A stretch of 64,000 nucleotides of DNA from Dehalogenimonas alkenigignens (lineage in GTDB: Bacteria; Chloroflexota; Dehalococcoidia; Dehalococcoidales; Dehalococcoidaceae): contig NZ_KQ758903.1 of assembly GCF_001466665.1 (NCBI RefSeq), positions 1,787,577 to 1,851,576 of the forward strand, read 5' to 3'. Shown here in pieces: positions 22,026-31,939 of the stretch. Within the stretch, counting starts at the first letter, position 1, and every line of letters begins with the position of its first letter. The notes below the pieces were generated by a model that was given only the letters and a program-made list of their open reading frames with translations, did no database searches and was not told the DNA's origin. A program made the translations under genes and the position numbers.

Positions 22026-22994
22026 ATGAAAAGAATTGCTGTCTTAACCAGCGGGGGCGACGCCCCCGGCATGAACGCGGCTATCCGAGCCGTTGTGCGC
22101 TGCGGGATCGCCGCCGGGTTCGAGGTCTACGGCGTTAATCATGGTTATAACGGCCTCATTGCCGGTCTTTTTCGCCAGATGGGACCGCGGGATGTCTCCG
22201 GCATTATCCAGGCCGGCGGTACGGTACTGGGATCCAGCCGCTCCGAAGAGTTCGAGACCGAGCCGGGCCGGGAGCGAGCTGTCAAGAACCTGACGGGTCG
22301 GAAAATAGACGCACTGGTGGTTATTGGCGGCAACGGTTCGCAGACCGGGGCCTATCTGCTCAACGAGATGGGCTTCCCCACCGTCGGTATCGCTTCGACT
22401 ATCGACAACGATCTCTACGGCACCGACCAGAGCATCGGAGTGGACACCGCGCTGAACATCGCCCTGGAGGCTATCGACCGGCTGAAGGTCACGGCTTCTT
22501 CACACCAGCGGGCTCATATCGTTGAAACAATGGGCAGGGATCACGGGTACCTGGCGCTCATGTCGGGCATCGCCGGAGGGGCGGAACACATCATCATCCC
22601 GGAGGTTGAGACGACACCTGACAAAATCGGCGCCGTGATCAAAAAGACCTACGATTCAGGCAAATCTCACTGCCTGATTGTAGCCGCCGAAGGGGCAGAT
22701 TGGAACGCCGAAAGAATTTTGGCTCACTTCAGGGGAAAGCCGGAACTTGGCTTTTCGCTTCGGGCGACTATCCTCGGCCACGTGCAGCGGGGAGGCGCCC
22801 CGACCGCGTTCGATCGGTTGCTGGCGACGCGGCTGGGAATGGCGGCCGTTGATCAGTTGACTGAAGGCAAATCAGGCATCCTCCTCGGGCTGGCCTGCGG
22901 CGAGATCAAGACCATTCCGCTTGCCGAGGTGAAAAACCATAAAAAAACACTTGACCTGAAGATCCTGGCCGCGGCGGAAAAGCTTGCCATCTGA
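22026..22994 (+). CDS. pfkA: 6-phosphofructokinase
   Basis: Phosphorylates fructose-6-phosphate in glycolysis. 322 residues; the E. coli numbering can be laid on directly. N-terminal GGDAPGMNAAIRA and the catalytic TIDND (D127, D129) are intact. In the phosphoryl-donor site GGDGS is replaced by GGNGS, so residue 103 is Asn rather than Asp, residue 104 is Gly (as in ATP enzymes; PPi enzymes usually have Asp) and residue 124 is Ser rather than Gly or Lys. The donor is therefore most likely ATP but uncertain. TATAAT (21991-21996) and a GAGGTGG ribosome site precede the ATG. Confidence 0.9.
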   Translation: MKRIAVLTSGGDAPGMNAAIRAVVRCGIAAGFEVYGVNHGYNGLIAGLFRQMGPRDVSGIIQAGGTVLGSSRSEEFETEPGRERAVKNLTGRKIDALVVIGGNGSQTGAYLLNEMGFPTVGIASTIDNDLYGTDQSIGVDTALNIALEAIDRLKVTASSHQRAHIVETMGRDHGYLALMSGIAGGAEHIIIPEVETTPDKIGAVIKKTYDSGKSHCLIVAAEGADWNAERILAHFRGKPELGFSLRATILGHVQRGGAPTAFDRLLATRLGMAAVDQLTEGKSGILLGLACGEIKTIPLAEVKNHKKTLDLKILAAAEKLAI

Positions 22995-23029
22995 CCGGCG
23001 GCCGCGCCGTGCGGTAACGGAGGCTCTGA

Positions 23030-23058
23030 TTGACAATCTATTTTGATAATCTTACAGT
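23030..23058 (+). promoter_or_regulatory. Promoter of the ornithine-cyclodeaminase-like gene (leaderless layout)
   Basis: Perfect TTGACA (23030-23035), 17 bp, then TACAGT (23053-23058), 7 bases before the ATG at 23066. No Shine-Dalgarno is present. Confidence 0.55.
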
Positions 23059-23065
23059 GTGAACG

Positions 23066-24073
23066 ATGTCAACACTTTTGCTGACCCGGGCGGATACCCT
23101 GGGATTGATGAGTATGCCAGACGTGCTCAATGCAGTCGAACAAGCTTTCAGCGATTACGCGCGCAACATGGCTTCCATGCCCTCCAAAGCCTATCTCACT
23201 CTGCCCGAGGGTGATTTCCGGGCAATGCCGGCCCAGATCCCCGGAGCCGCCGGCTTGAAATGGGTCAACGTCCACCCCGGTAATTACCGGCGGAACCTGC
23301 CGACGGTGATGGCGGTTATCATCTACTCAGACCCGGAAACCGGTTATCCCCTGTCGATCATGGATGCCACTGAAATCACCGCCTACCGCACCGGCGCCGC
23401 TGCCGCCATCGCCAGCAAATACCTGGCCCGAAAGGATGCCCGGACGCTGGGACTGGTCGGCGCTGGCAAACAGGCTCAAACGCAACTGCTGGCCCATGCC
23501 GAGTATTTCCAGTTCGAAGAAATCATGGTCTACGATTCATCCGCCGAAGCCGCGGCGCACTTTAAAGCGCTTTTCCCGGGATTCCCGATTACCGCAGCCA
23601 GCCTGGAAAAAACGGCGGGCGCCGACATTGTTTGCACCCTGACCCCGGTACGCTCCCCGATAATTATGCGAGACTGGATAAAACCGGGCGCTCACATCAA
23701 CGCCGTCGGCGCCGACGCGCCAGGAAAACAGGAACTCGACCCGGCGATACTGGACGAGGCTTGCGTGGTGGTTGACGATATCGAGCAGTCCATCCACGCC
23801 GGCGAACTCAATATGCCGGTCAAATCTGGCCTCTTCAACCGTGACCGCATCTATGCCACCCTGGGCGAACTGACCTCCGGGCAAAAATCCGGCCGCTCCA
23901 ACAACACCGAAATCACGGTATTCGATTCCACCGGACTGGCCGTACAGGACGTGGCGACAGCCAAGATCGTCTTCAATCGGGCTTTGGAACGCGGTATCGG
24001 CTTCCGTTTTGATTTCATCGAAAAGATAAGCGAACCGGTGTCGTCTCCGACAAAAGGCCCCCACAGTCAATGA
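23066..24073 (+). CDS. Ornithine cyclodeaminase / mu-crystallin family dehydrogenase
   Basis: A 335-residue NAD(P)-dependent enzyme of the family containing ornithine cyclodeaminase, archaeal alanine dehydrogenase and mu-crystallin. Substrate-side residues include MPSKAYL and GLKWVNVHPGN; the Rossmann fold shows TLGLVGAGKQAQTQLLAH; the later GADAPGKQEL and EITVFDSTGLAVQD motifs are typical. The precise substrate (ornithine, alanine or a related imino acid) cannot be told. The ATG is 7 bases after a good promoter. The next gene, a sensor kinase, starts inside the stop codon, so the two are cotranscribed. Confidence 0.85.
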   Translation: MSTLLLTRADTLGLMSMPDVLNAVEQAFSDYARNMASMPSKAYLTLPEGDFRAMPAQIPGAAGLKWVNVHPGNYRRNLPTVMAVIIYSDPETGYPLSIMDATEITAYRTGAAAAIASKYLARKDARTLGLVGAGKQAQTQLLAHAEYFQFEEIMVYDSSAEAAAHFKALFPGFPITAASLEKTAGADIVCTLTPVRSPIIMRDWIKPGAHINAVGADAPGKQELDPAILDEACVVVDDIEQSIHAGELNMPVKSGLFNRDRIYATLGELTSGQKSGRSNNTEITVFDSTGLAVQDVATAKIVFNRALERGIGFRFDFIEKISEPVSSPTKGPHSQ

Positions 24074-26865
24074 GTACCGTTATTGACAACCGGCAGTCGA
24101 GCGGTTTCCCGGCCAGATTAGCTCTGGCCTGGGCGCTGGCATTCTCTAGCCTGTTCCTCCTTTCACGTTCCGACTTTTTGCTCTTTCACAGCATCGTTGA
24201 ACTAATCGGCGTGGTGGTGGCGTTCAGTATATTCATCATCGCCTGGAACGCCAGGCGGCTCCTGGACAACGGTTTCCTGCTTTTCATCGGCATCGGGTTT
24301 CTGTTCGTCGGCGTCCTCGGACTTATGCATACCCTCTCTTACCGCGGGATGGGAGTGTTTGTCGGCTACGAGCCCGTCAATCTGGCGGCGCAATTCTGGA
24401 TCGCCACAAGGTTCATCCAAGCTATAGTCTTGCTGGCGGCCCCGGCATTCATTCTTCGGCGGCTGAACGCCAACGCTGCATTCCTGGGTTTTGGCGTCCT
24501 GACCATCCTGGCAATCACTTCAATCCTGGTCTGGCGCAACTTCCCGCAGATGTTCGACCCGGACGCCGGGTTGACAAACTTCAAAATCGCCGGCGAGTTC
24601 TTCATCACTTTTATCCTGCTGCTGGCTATCGCCAACTTGCGCCGGAACCGCGGGGGACTGGACCGGACAGTGTTCGGCTATTTGACCGGGGCGCTTTTGG
24701 CTAACATCGCTTCCGAGATGGCATTCACCCTTTATACCGACGCTTACGGCCTCCTGAACACGGCGGGGCATTTACTGCTTATTACATCAATCTATTTTAT
24801 CTATAAAGCGCTTATCGAGACAGGGTTACGAAAACCGTTCGACTTGTTGTTCCGCCAGTTGCGGAAAAACGAAGAAAAATACCGGCTCTTGTTCAATTCC
24901 GGCAGCGACGCCGTCTTTTTCATCGATGAACGCGATAACTTCGTCGAAGTCAACGACCGCGCCTGCGAGGTACTGGGTTATTCCAGGGCTGAACTCCTCA
25001 CCATGGGTCTCGGCGATATTGACGATCCGGCGGTACCCACCGATAGAGAGGCCGTCATTCAACAGATCAAGGACAAGGGGTTTGCCGTGTTCGAGCGGCT
25101 CCATGTCGCTAAAGACGGGCGGCGCATACCTGTGGAACTGAACGCGAGGCAAATCCAGGTTGACGGCAAGTCGATGTTCCTTTCCGTGGCCAGGGATATC
25201 TCTGAACGGAAAGTCGCCGAAAAAGCTTTAATGGAGAGCGAAGCCAAATTAAAGCTCAAACTAGACTACATTCTCTCCCCGGAGGTCGAACTCGGCGAAA
25301 ATGAACTCACCGCCGTCTTTGACTTGCCGCATATCCAGCAAATGATGGACGATCTTTACGCCGTCACCGGAATTGGATTTTCAATCATCGACTTAAAAGG
25401 GAAAGTGCTGGTGGGGACCGGCTGGCAGCAGATCTGCACCGACTTTCACCGCCGCAGTCCGCAAGCCTGCGCTAACTGCATCGAAAGCGACCTGGCACTG
25501 ACCGCCGGGGTCAGTCGGGGTGAATTTAAAACCTACAAATGTAAAAACAATATGTGGGACATCGTCACCCCGCTGTACATCGCCGATCGGCATATCGCCA
25601 ATGTCTTCACCGGGCAATTCTTTTTCGACGATGAAAAACCTGATGTCGCGCTCTTCTCCCGCCAGGCTGATGAGTTTGGTTTCGATAAAAAGGAATACCT
25701 TGCCGCGTTGGCAAAAGCCCCCCGTCACAGCCGCCGCAAAGTCGCCGACCTGATGGACTTCTTCACCAGGTTCGCCAACATGATTTCCGAAATGGGCTAC
25801 AACAACCTGAAACTGGCCAAGGCGATTGCCGACCAGCAGCAGGCGATCCAAAGGCTGGCGGAAACTAAAACTGACCTTGACAGAGCCCAGGACGTGGCTC
25901 ACGTGGGGAGCTGGCGAATGGATGTCCGACGCAACATCCTGGAGTGGTCCGGGGAGAACTACCGGATCTTCGGCATTCCGGCCGGCACGCCGCTCACTTA
26001 CGAGACCTTCCTTTCCACAATACACCCTGAAGACCGGCAGTATGTGGATGCCAAATGGCAGGCTGGTCTGCGCGGCGAGCCGTATGACATTGAACACCGA
26101 TTGCTTGTCGGCGGCCGTGAAAAATGGGTGCGCGAAAAAGCATATCTTGAATTCGATGCGGATGGTTCGGTGATCGGCGGATTCGGCATCACCCACGACA
26201 TCACCGACCGAAAAGAACTGGAAGCGAACCTTACCCGCGCCGCCATGGAGTGGCAAGCCACCTTCGATTCGATCACCGATGTCATCATGCTGCTGGACAA
26301 CCGCCACCGGATCATCAGGACCAACCGCGCCTTTGAAAGCACGTTCCACATCCCGGCAAGGGAGGCCGTCGGCAAACACTGCCATGACGTTGTTCACGGC
26401 CTGGGGATGGCTCCCGGCTTCTGCCCGCACTCCCGGACGATGAGCTGCGCCGGTTCTGCCCGAGAAGAGTTCTTTGAACCCAAACTGGGTGTTTATGTCG
26501 AAGCCACGACGTTGCCGACTTTTAATTCGGAAGGTGAATGCAGCGGGTCGGTACATATCATTAAAAACATCCACGACCGCAAGACGGTGGAAACAGAGCG
26601 GGAAAACCTGCTGCGCCAGGTGGAAAACCAGCGCTTGCTGCTCGAGACCACCCTGGAACAGTTCCCTTCCGGGGTGGTCATCCGAAATACCGCCGGCGAG
26701 TTAGTCATGGGCAACGAGGAAGTCCGCCGGATATTCGGGCAATTGCCGCAAAATATCGCTGAATTCGATACCAGCTGCTGCTACCGCAAGGACGGCACTC
26801 AGTTCAACGCGACAGATTGGCCGATGAACCGCACAGTAAGCTTCAGAAGAAGTGATTCTCAATGA
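24070..26865 (+). pseudogene. Multi-PAS histidine kinase, N-terminal part (frame broken at ~26838)
   Basis: A 931-codon frame: N-terminal MASE3-type membrane sensor with about seven helices (residues ~10-245), a PAS domain, a PocR-like ligand-binding domain with cysteines CTDFHRRSPQACANC (near residues 456-471), then further PAS domains. The frame ends abruptly inside a PAS domain, after MNRTVSFRRSDSQ. The missing half of that PAS and the kinase core lie in the overlapping frame at 26852. Dropping one A at 26838/26839 yields NRTVASEEVILNEEVEI and a continuous ~1,338-residue protein. So this is either a frameshifted gene, a sequencing error, or two coupled polypeptides. It starts in the stop codon of the upstream dehydrogenase gene. 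Confidence 0.8.
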
Positions 26866-28087
26866 AGAAGTAGAAATCATCAAGCCTGACGGAGAGCATT
26901 TGACGGTTCTGACGTCCACCGGGCCGGTGCGAGATGTGAACGGCAAGACGATAGCTCACGTCGGAGTATTTCGAGACATCACTGAACGAAGGCAGATCGA
27001 ACGCAGACTGGAAATCCTGTCCCGCTTCCCGGCCGAAAACCCGAACCCCGTCATGAGGATTGATCCGGAAGGTATAATCCTGTATGCCAACCCAGCCAGC
27101 CGCTACGTCCTGAACTGCTGGGAAACCGGCGTCCAGCGCCGTTTACCTGAGGATTTATGTACTCCAGTCAGCGAATCTTTGAATTCCGGTTTGGACCAAA
27201 ACCTTGAGGCTCAATGCGGGGACCGTGTTTTCACCTTTTCAGTGACCCCAGTCGCCGAATACCGATATGTCAATCTTTACGGTCGTGACATTACCGAGCG
27301 CAAACAGGCCGAACGAGCCTTGCAGCAGCTAAATGCAGAACTTGAGGACAGGGTGCGGATTCGTACTCAGGAATTAACCGAGGCTCACGCCAAACTCCTC
27401 GAACAGCTGAGGATGCGAGCTGAAGCCGAGAACTCCCTGAGGTCGCTATCAGCCAGATTGCTGCGCATCCAGGAAGAGGAAAGACGGGCCATCGCCCGGG
27501 AACTCCACGACCAGACCGGTCAAAGCCTGACCGTTCTCAAACTGATGATCGGCAGGGCGGACCGGTTGGCTACCGAAGATTTGAAACCGCTGCTGCGAGA
27601 CATAGCCACCATGACCGCAGACATCATAAAACAGGTCCGCAGCCTGTCGGTTTCCCTCCGGCCTGGAGTCCTTGACGATCTGGGACTGGTGTCTGCCATG
27701 GACTGGCTGTTCAAACAATTGAGCACCCAGGCTGGACTTCATGTCCGGTTTGAACATTCCCCGCTGCCAACGCTTAACTCCGATATCAACACCGCGGTCT
27801 ACCGCATCACTCAGGAAGCCTTGACCAACGTCATGCGACATTCAGGTGTAACGGAGGCGGCAGTGGTTCTCGGTGTGGACGGCCGAACGCTACATTTAGC
27901 TATAAGCGACCGCGGCCGCGGTTTTGATACCGGGGCAATAAAGGCTTCAAGCTCGACAGGCTTGTCTGCGATTCGGGAACGGGCGGCACTGCTGGGCGGC
28001 GAAGGCCGAATCGAGTCCTCCCCCGGTAAAGGCACCACCATAATCGTCAGCGTACCCTTGCCTGAAGAACCTGCCCTGCAGAACTAG
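26852..28087 (+). pseudogene. Multi-PAS histidine kinase, C-terminal part (kinase core)
   Basis: A 411-codon frame, +1 relative to the upstream part, openable from a GTG at 26852. It carries the end of a PAS domain, one more PAS, a coiled coil (residues ~150-205), then the HisKA_3-type phosphoacceptor region LLRIQEEERRAIARELHDQT with the predicted phospho-histidine in ELHD, and a HATPase domain (ITQEALTNVMRHS, SDRGRGFD, GLSAIRERAALLGGEGRIES). This is the LiaS/NarX/DegS class that normally signals to LuxR-family response regulators; none is adjacent. A weak AGAAGAA precedes the GTG, so independent translation is possible but not convincing. Confidence 0.8.
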
Positions 28088-28134
28088 CCCGCAGATACCT
28101 GACGGGACAGTCCGACTGGACAGGAGCGGCTGTA

Positions 28135-28163
28135 TTGTGAATCCATCCTAAAGAATATACAAT
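28135..28163 (+). promoter_or_regulatory. Promoter of glgC-glgA
   Basis: TTGTGA (28135-28140), 17 bp, TACAAT (28158-28163). It leaves a ~50-base leader with GAGGGAT before the glgC ATG. Confidence 0.55.
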
Positions 28164-28218
28164 GATGTCAGCCAGACCTTCCCCGGTTCCGGTATTCACC
28201 GCAGTTGAGGGATGAACG

Positions 28219-29493
28219 ATGCCGGCACTCAAAGACCTTGTGGCTATCATCATGGGCGGCGGCCGGGGCACCCGGCTGTACCCGTTAACCGGAGTCCGCG
28301 CCAAACCGGCTATCCCAATCGCCGGAAAATACCGGCTGATTGATATCCCGATAAGCAACTGCATCAACTCCGGGATTTTCCGTATCAGCGTCCTCACCCA
28401 GTTTAATTCGGCATCGCTCAATCGCCATATCAGCAGGACTTACCGCTTCGATTCGTTCGGCACCGGCTATGTCGAGATTTTGGCCGCGGAGCAGACCGCC
28501 CAGAATAATGACTGGTACCAGGGTACGGCTGACGCCCTGCGTAAGCAATTGGTACAAATCCAGTCCGCCTGCCCTTCTGACGTTCTGATATTGGCTGGAG
28601 ACCACTTGTATCGCATGGATTATTCCAAGATGATCGAGCATCACTGGGCAAAAAACGCCGATATCACCGTCGGCGTCATACCGGTCGGCGGTGAAGAGGT
28701 CGACCGTTTCGGGGTGCTCAAGTGCCGCGACGACGGGAAAATTGTGTCCTTCGCCGAAAAGCCAAAAGATGCCGCCTCCCAGGCGGCAATGGTCAGTTAC
28801 CCGGAACGGGGGTTGTGCTACCTGGGCTCAATGGGTATATATGTGTTTAAAACTGAGACTCTGGTCGACATCCTGACCGGCAAGCCGGACTTTGACGATT
28901 TCGGCAAGGACGTCATTCCCTACGCCGTGAATAATTTGCCGGTTTATAGTTACGAGTTTTCCGGCTACTGGCGGGATATCGGTACCATACGTTCCTTTTA
29001 TGAAACCAATCTTGAGCTGACACATCAAAATGCCCCGTTCAATTTTTATGATCCGGAAGGTCCTATCTACACCCATGCCAGGTTTCTACCCGGTTCCATC
29101 GTGGAGGATAGTTCGCTGCAGGATGTTCTCCTGGCGGAAGGCTGCCTCATTAGAAGTTCCAGCATCAGCCATTCGGTCGTCGGGCTTCGTAGCCAGATCC
29201 GTCAGGGCAGCATCATCACCGACTCCATTATCATGGGAGCTGATTCATACGACCCGCCCAGCTGCCGCCTGCCTCCGGGAGTCGGCGAAAATTGCTATAT
29301 CCAGGGCGCCATAGTCGATAAAAATGTATGCATCGGACCGGGCACGATAATCAAACCGTTCCCCCGCCATGAGTCCCAGGACCATGGGAGTTGGGTGGTC
29401 CGCGACGGCATCGTCGTTATACCCAAGGGCACGACGCTGCCGCCCGGCACAGTGATTGAGCCCGGGGCTGCGGCTCGCCAGATGTCTTTCTGA
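28219..29493 (+). CDS. glgC: Glucose-1-phosphate adenylyltransferase
   Basis: Makes ADP-glucose for glycogen synthesis. 424 residues. The nucleotidyltransferase domain opens with IIMGGGRGTRLYPLTGVRAKPAIPI (shown in part: GGGRGTRLYPLT, AKPAIPIAGKYRLIDIPISN). A GDHLYRMDY metal site, a FAEKP motif and a C-terminal left-handed beta-helix (SIIMGAD, VDKNVCIGPGT) complete it. Followed 52 bases later by glgA, forming a glycogen operon. Confidence 0.95.
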   Translation: MPALKDLVAIIMGGGRGTRLYPLTGVRAKPAIPIAGKYRLIDIPISNCINSGIFRISVLTQFNSASLNRHISRTYRFDSFGTGYVEILAAEQTAQNNDWYQGTADALRKQLVQIQSACPSDVLILAGDHLYRMDYSKMIEHHWAKNADITVGVIPVGGEEVDRFGVLKCRDDGKIVSFAEKPKDAASQAAMVSYPERGLCYLGSMGIYVFKTETLVDILTGKPDFDDFGKDVIPYAVNNLPVYSYEFSGYWRDIGTIRSFYETNLELTHQNAPFNFYDPEGPIYTHARFLPGSIVEDSSLQDVLLAEGCLIRSSSISHSVVGLRSQIRQGSIITDSIIMGADSYDPPSCRLPPGVGENCYIQGAIVDKNVCIGPGTIIKPFPRHESQDHGSWVVRDGIVVIPKGTTLPPGTVIEPGAAARQMSF

Positions 29494-29545
29494 AACGCGG
29501 CGGCGGCTATTTAGTAGAGTTTCCACTGAACGGCGAGAGTGAACG

Positions 29546-31003
29546 ATGATTGCCGATACAGGCATCAACCAGCCTAAGATCACCATAGCCGCAGCTGAAA
29601 TCGCGCCGTTTGCTAAAACCGGGGGACTGGCCGACGCTGTCGCTGCCCTGTCGGCATCGCTGGCAGCAAACGGCTGCCGGGTGAACCTGGTGATGCCGGC
29701 TTATCGGAGCATTATCAAAACGGCCATAAATGATGCGCAATACGTCGCCGACATCGGATTCAGAACCGCCGGGCAGGCAGTACCTGCCGGTATCTACCGT
29801 TATCCGATCGGGCCTTCACAAAATATCTATTTCATCCGCTGCGACGAATTTTTTGACCGCGCCGGACTTTATGGGGAGTCCGGTATCGATTACACGGACA
29901 ACGACCGGCGTTTTGCGCTTTTCTCCAGGGCTGTGCTGGAAGTTGCCGGATTAACCGGAAGCCGGATTATCCACCTGAATGACTGGCACGCGGCGCCGGC
30001 GGCCGCTATCCTGAAACTTCAACCTGAACGCTACCCCGGCCTCAACGCCGCGAGGACTCTGCTAACCATCCATAACCTTGCCTATCAGGGGCATTTCGCC
30101 CGCGACCGCTGGCCATCCCTCGGTCTCGATCCGGCCGCCTTTTACCCGGCATTCGAGTTTTACGGCGGGGTAAATTTTTTAAAATCGGGGCTAGTGTGCG
30201 CTGACCGCCTGGTAACCGTCAGCCCGACCTACGCCCGGGAGGTGACTTCCGAAGGCTGCGGTTTCGGGCTTGAGGGCGTACTGCGGACGCGCGCCGCCAG
30301 CTTCTCAGGCATCGTGAACGGAGTAGATTATAACCTCTGGAACCCGGAAAACGACCTGTATTTAGTCCAACATTATTCCGCGGCCGATCTAAGCGGCAAG
30401 GCAGCCTGTAAAAAAGCCATTCAGCAGTTTTACGGCCTCGAAGAAGACCCGGCGGCGCCGGTGGCGGCAGTAGTCTCCCGGTTGGCCGACGGCAAGGGCA
30501 TGGAACTAATTAGAGAAATACTAAAGAAGCTCATCGGTTCCGGCGCCCAATTCATCCTCCTGGGCAACGGCGTTCGAGACCTGGAGGATTTTTTCCGCGC
30601 CCTGCCTTCGGTGTATCCCGGCAAAGCCGGAACGATTATCGGTTTCGATGACGGTCTGGCCCATCGGACGATTGCCGGCGCCGACATGCTGTTGATGCCG
30701 TCACAGCGCGAGCCGTGCGGCTTAACGCAGCTGTATGCCCTTAAGTACGGCACCGTTCCGATTGTGCGGCGCACCGGTGGCCTGGCCGACACCGTGAAAC
30801 CGGCTGAAGGCGACCGGGGCGACGGCTTTTTATTCGACGAATATTCCGGGACCGCCCTTTGGGAAGCGGTCAACCAGGCGCGTACCTGGTTCGAGGAGCG
30901 ACCGTCCTGGCAATCGCTGATGCGCCGAGGCATGCTTGCCGACCATTCGTGGTCCCGGTCGATGCAGCAATACCTTCAGATTTATCGTGCTTTGCTGTCC
31001 TGA
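29546..31003 (+). CDS. glgA: Glycogen synthase (ADP-glucose type)
   Basis: Extends alpha-1,4-glucan from ADP-glucose. 485 residues, GT5 family. The N-terminal KTGGLADAVAALSASL motif binds ADP-glucose; HLNDWHAA, TIHNLAYQG and the C-terminal GADMLLMPSQREPCGLTQ with RRTGGLADTV are also present. The ribosome site is GAGAGTGA. It converges with the PIG-L deacetylase gene, overlapping it by 22 bases at the 3' ends. Confidence 0.95.
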   Translation: MIADTGINQPKITIAAAEIAPFAKTGGLADAVAALSASLAANGCRVNLVMPAYRSIIKTAINDAQYVADIGFRTAGQAVPAGIYRYPIGPSQNIYFIRCDEFFDRAGLYGESGIDYTDNDRRFALFSRAVLEVAGLTGSRIIHLNDWHAAPAAAILKLQPERYPGLNAARTLLTIHNLAYQGHFARDRWPSLGLDPAAFYPAFEFYGGVNFLKSGLVCADRLVTVSPTYAREVTSEGCGFGLEGVLRTRAASFSGIVNGVDYNLWNPENDLYLVQHYSAADLSGKAACKKAIQQFYGLEEDPAAPVAAVVSRLADGKGMELIREILKKLIGSGAQFILLGNGVRDLEDFFRALPSVYPGKAGTIIGFDDGLAHRTIAGADMLLMPSQREPCGLTQLYALKYGTVPIVRRTGGLADTVKPAEGDRGDGFLFDEYSGTALWEAVNQARTWFEERPSWQSLMRRGMLADHSWSRSMQQYLQIYRALLS

Positions 31004-31866
31004 TCCAGCCCTTCAAACAGATCCCGCTCCACAGTTCCTGTCACCGCCGGCGGGAAAGCGCGGCTGAAAGAATCCCGCCGCCCGATGAGCTTCTCGATCA
31101 GACCCAGGAGGCCGGCGCGGGGCGGACCACCGCCGCCGTAGAGCTGGCTGCAGTGACAGGCTGATGCATCTCCGCGAGCCTTCAGTTCTGCCCGGCTCAA
31201 TTTGACCCTAGCATGTACTGGCAGGCACTCACCGGTGAGTCTGGTCAGGTCGATATCTTTATTCCGGCCGAATTTTTTAGGGTTTTGGCCAAGAAGCGGC
31301 AGGAGCCTGACCGCCAGCTTCAACAATCGCCGCGGGAAGACGCTGTAGTAGAGCTTCGACGGTTGAAACGGCGCCCCCGCCTCGGGATAACGGCCGCCGT
31401 CACCGGCTGCCCGGAAAGCTTCAACGGCGGCGCGATTCACCGCCACATGGTCCGGATGACCATAGTCGCCGCAGGGATCGTGGGTAAGGATTACCTGGGG
31501 TTTAATCTCCCGGATGATTCTGACGATGCGACCGGCAACCTGTTCGACCGGAGCGTTGACCAGCGCCTGCGGGTGCCGGTTGTCGGCGCTGCCCGCCATC
31601 CCGGAGTCCCGGTAGCCCAGGTGGAAGATTGCCGAAAGGCCAAGAACCCTACCGGCACATTGAAGCTCCGCCCAGCGTACGTCCCCGGAGTCGGCCAGTC
31701 CCGACATGAAGAACTGCGGATCTATAGTGCCGGCCTCGCCTCGAGTTGCGCAGGCGTAATAGACTTTGACGCCCATCAGCGCGTAATGGGCCAGCGTCGC
31801 TCCCGGCCCGAAGCTTTCGTCGTCCGGGTGGGCGCCGATAAAGAGCAGAACTCCATCACCAGGCAT
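30982..31866 (-). CDS. PIG-L/LmbE-family deacetylase
   Basis: About 294 residues from the ATG at 31866, chosen because AGAGGTG lies 7 bases upstream; a longer frame extends back into the next gene but has no family character. The zinc site is clear: FIGAHPDDESFGPGATLA with HPDD, and later THDPCGDYGHPDHVAVNRA. The family removes N-acetyl groups from GlcNAc-containing molecules, for example in mycothiol, bacillithiol or glycolipid pathways; the substrate here is unknown. A short cysteine/histidine-rich region near the C-terminus (DASACHCSQLYGGGG) is unusual. Confidence 0.85.
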   Translation of the reverse strand: MPGDGVLLFIGAHPDDESFGPGATLAHYALMGVKVYYACATRGEAGTIDPQFFMSGLADSGDVRWAELQCAGRVLGLSAIFHLGYRDSGMAGSADNRHPQALVNAPVEQVAGRIVRIIREIKPQVILTHDPCGDYGHPDHVAVNRAAVEAFRAAGDGGRYPEAGAPFQPSKLYYSVFPRRLLKLAVRLLPLLGQNPKKFGRNKDIDLTRLTGECLPVHARVKLSRAELKARGDASACHCSQLYGGGGPPRAGLLGLIEKLIGRRDSFSRAFPPAVTGTVERDLFEGLDQDSKAR

Positions 31867-31939
31867 CGACAGCACCTCTAAACCTATCTTATCCTGATTC
31901 AGCCTAAACTTAATCGGCGGGACAGGCACACGCCACAGC

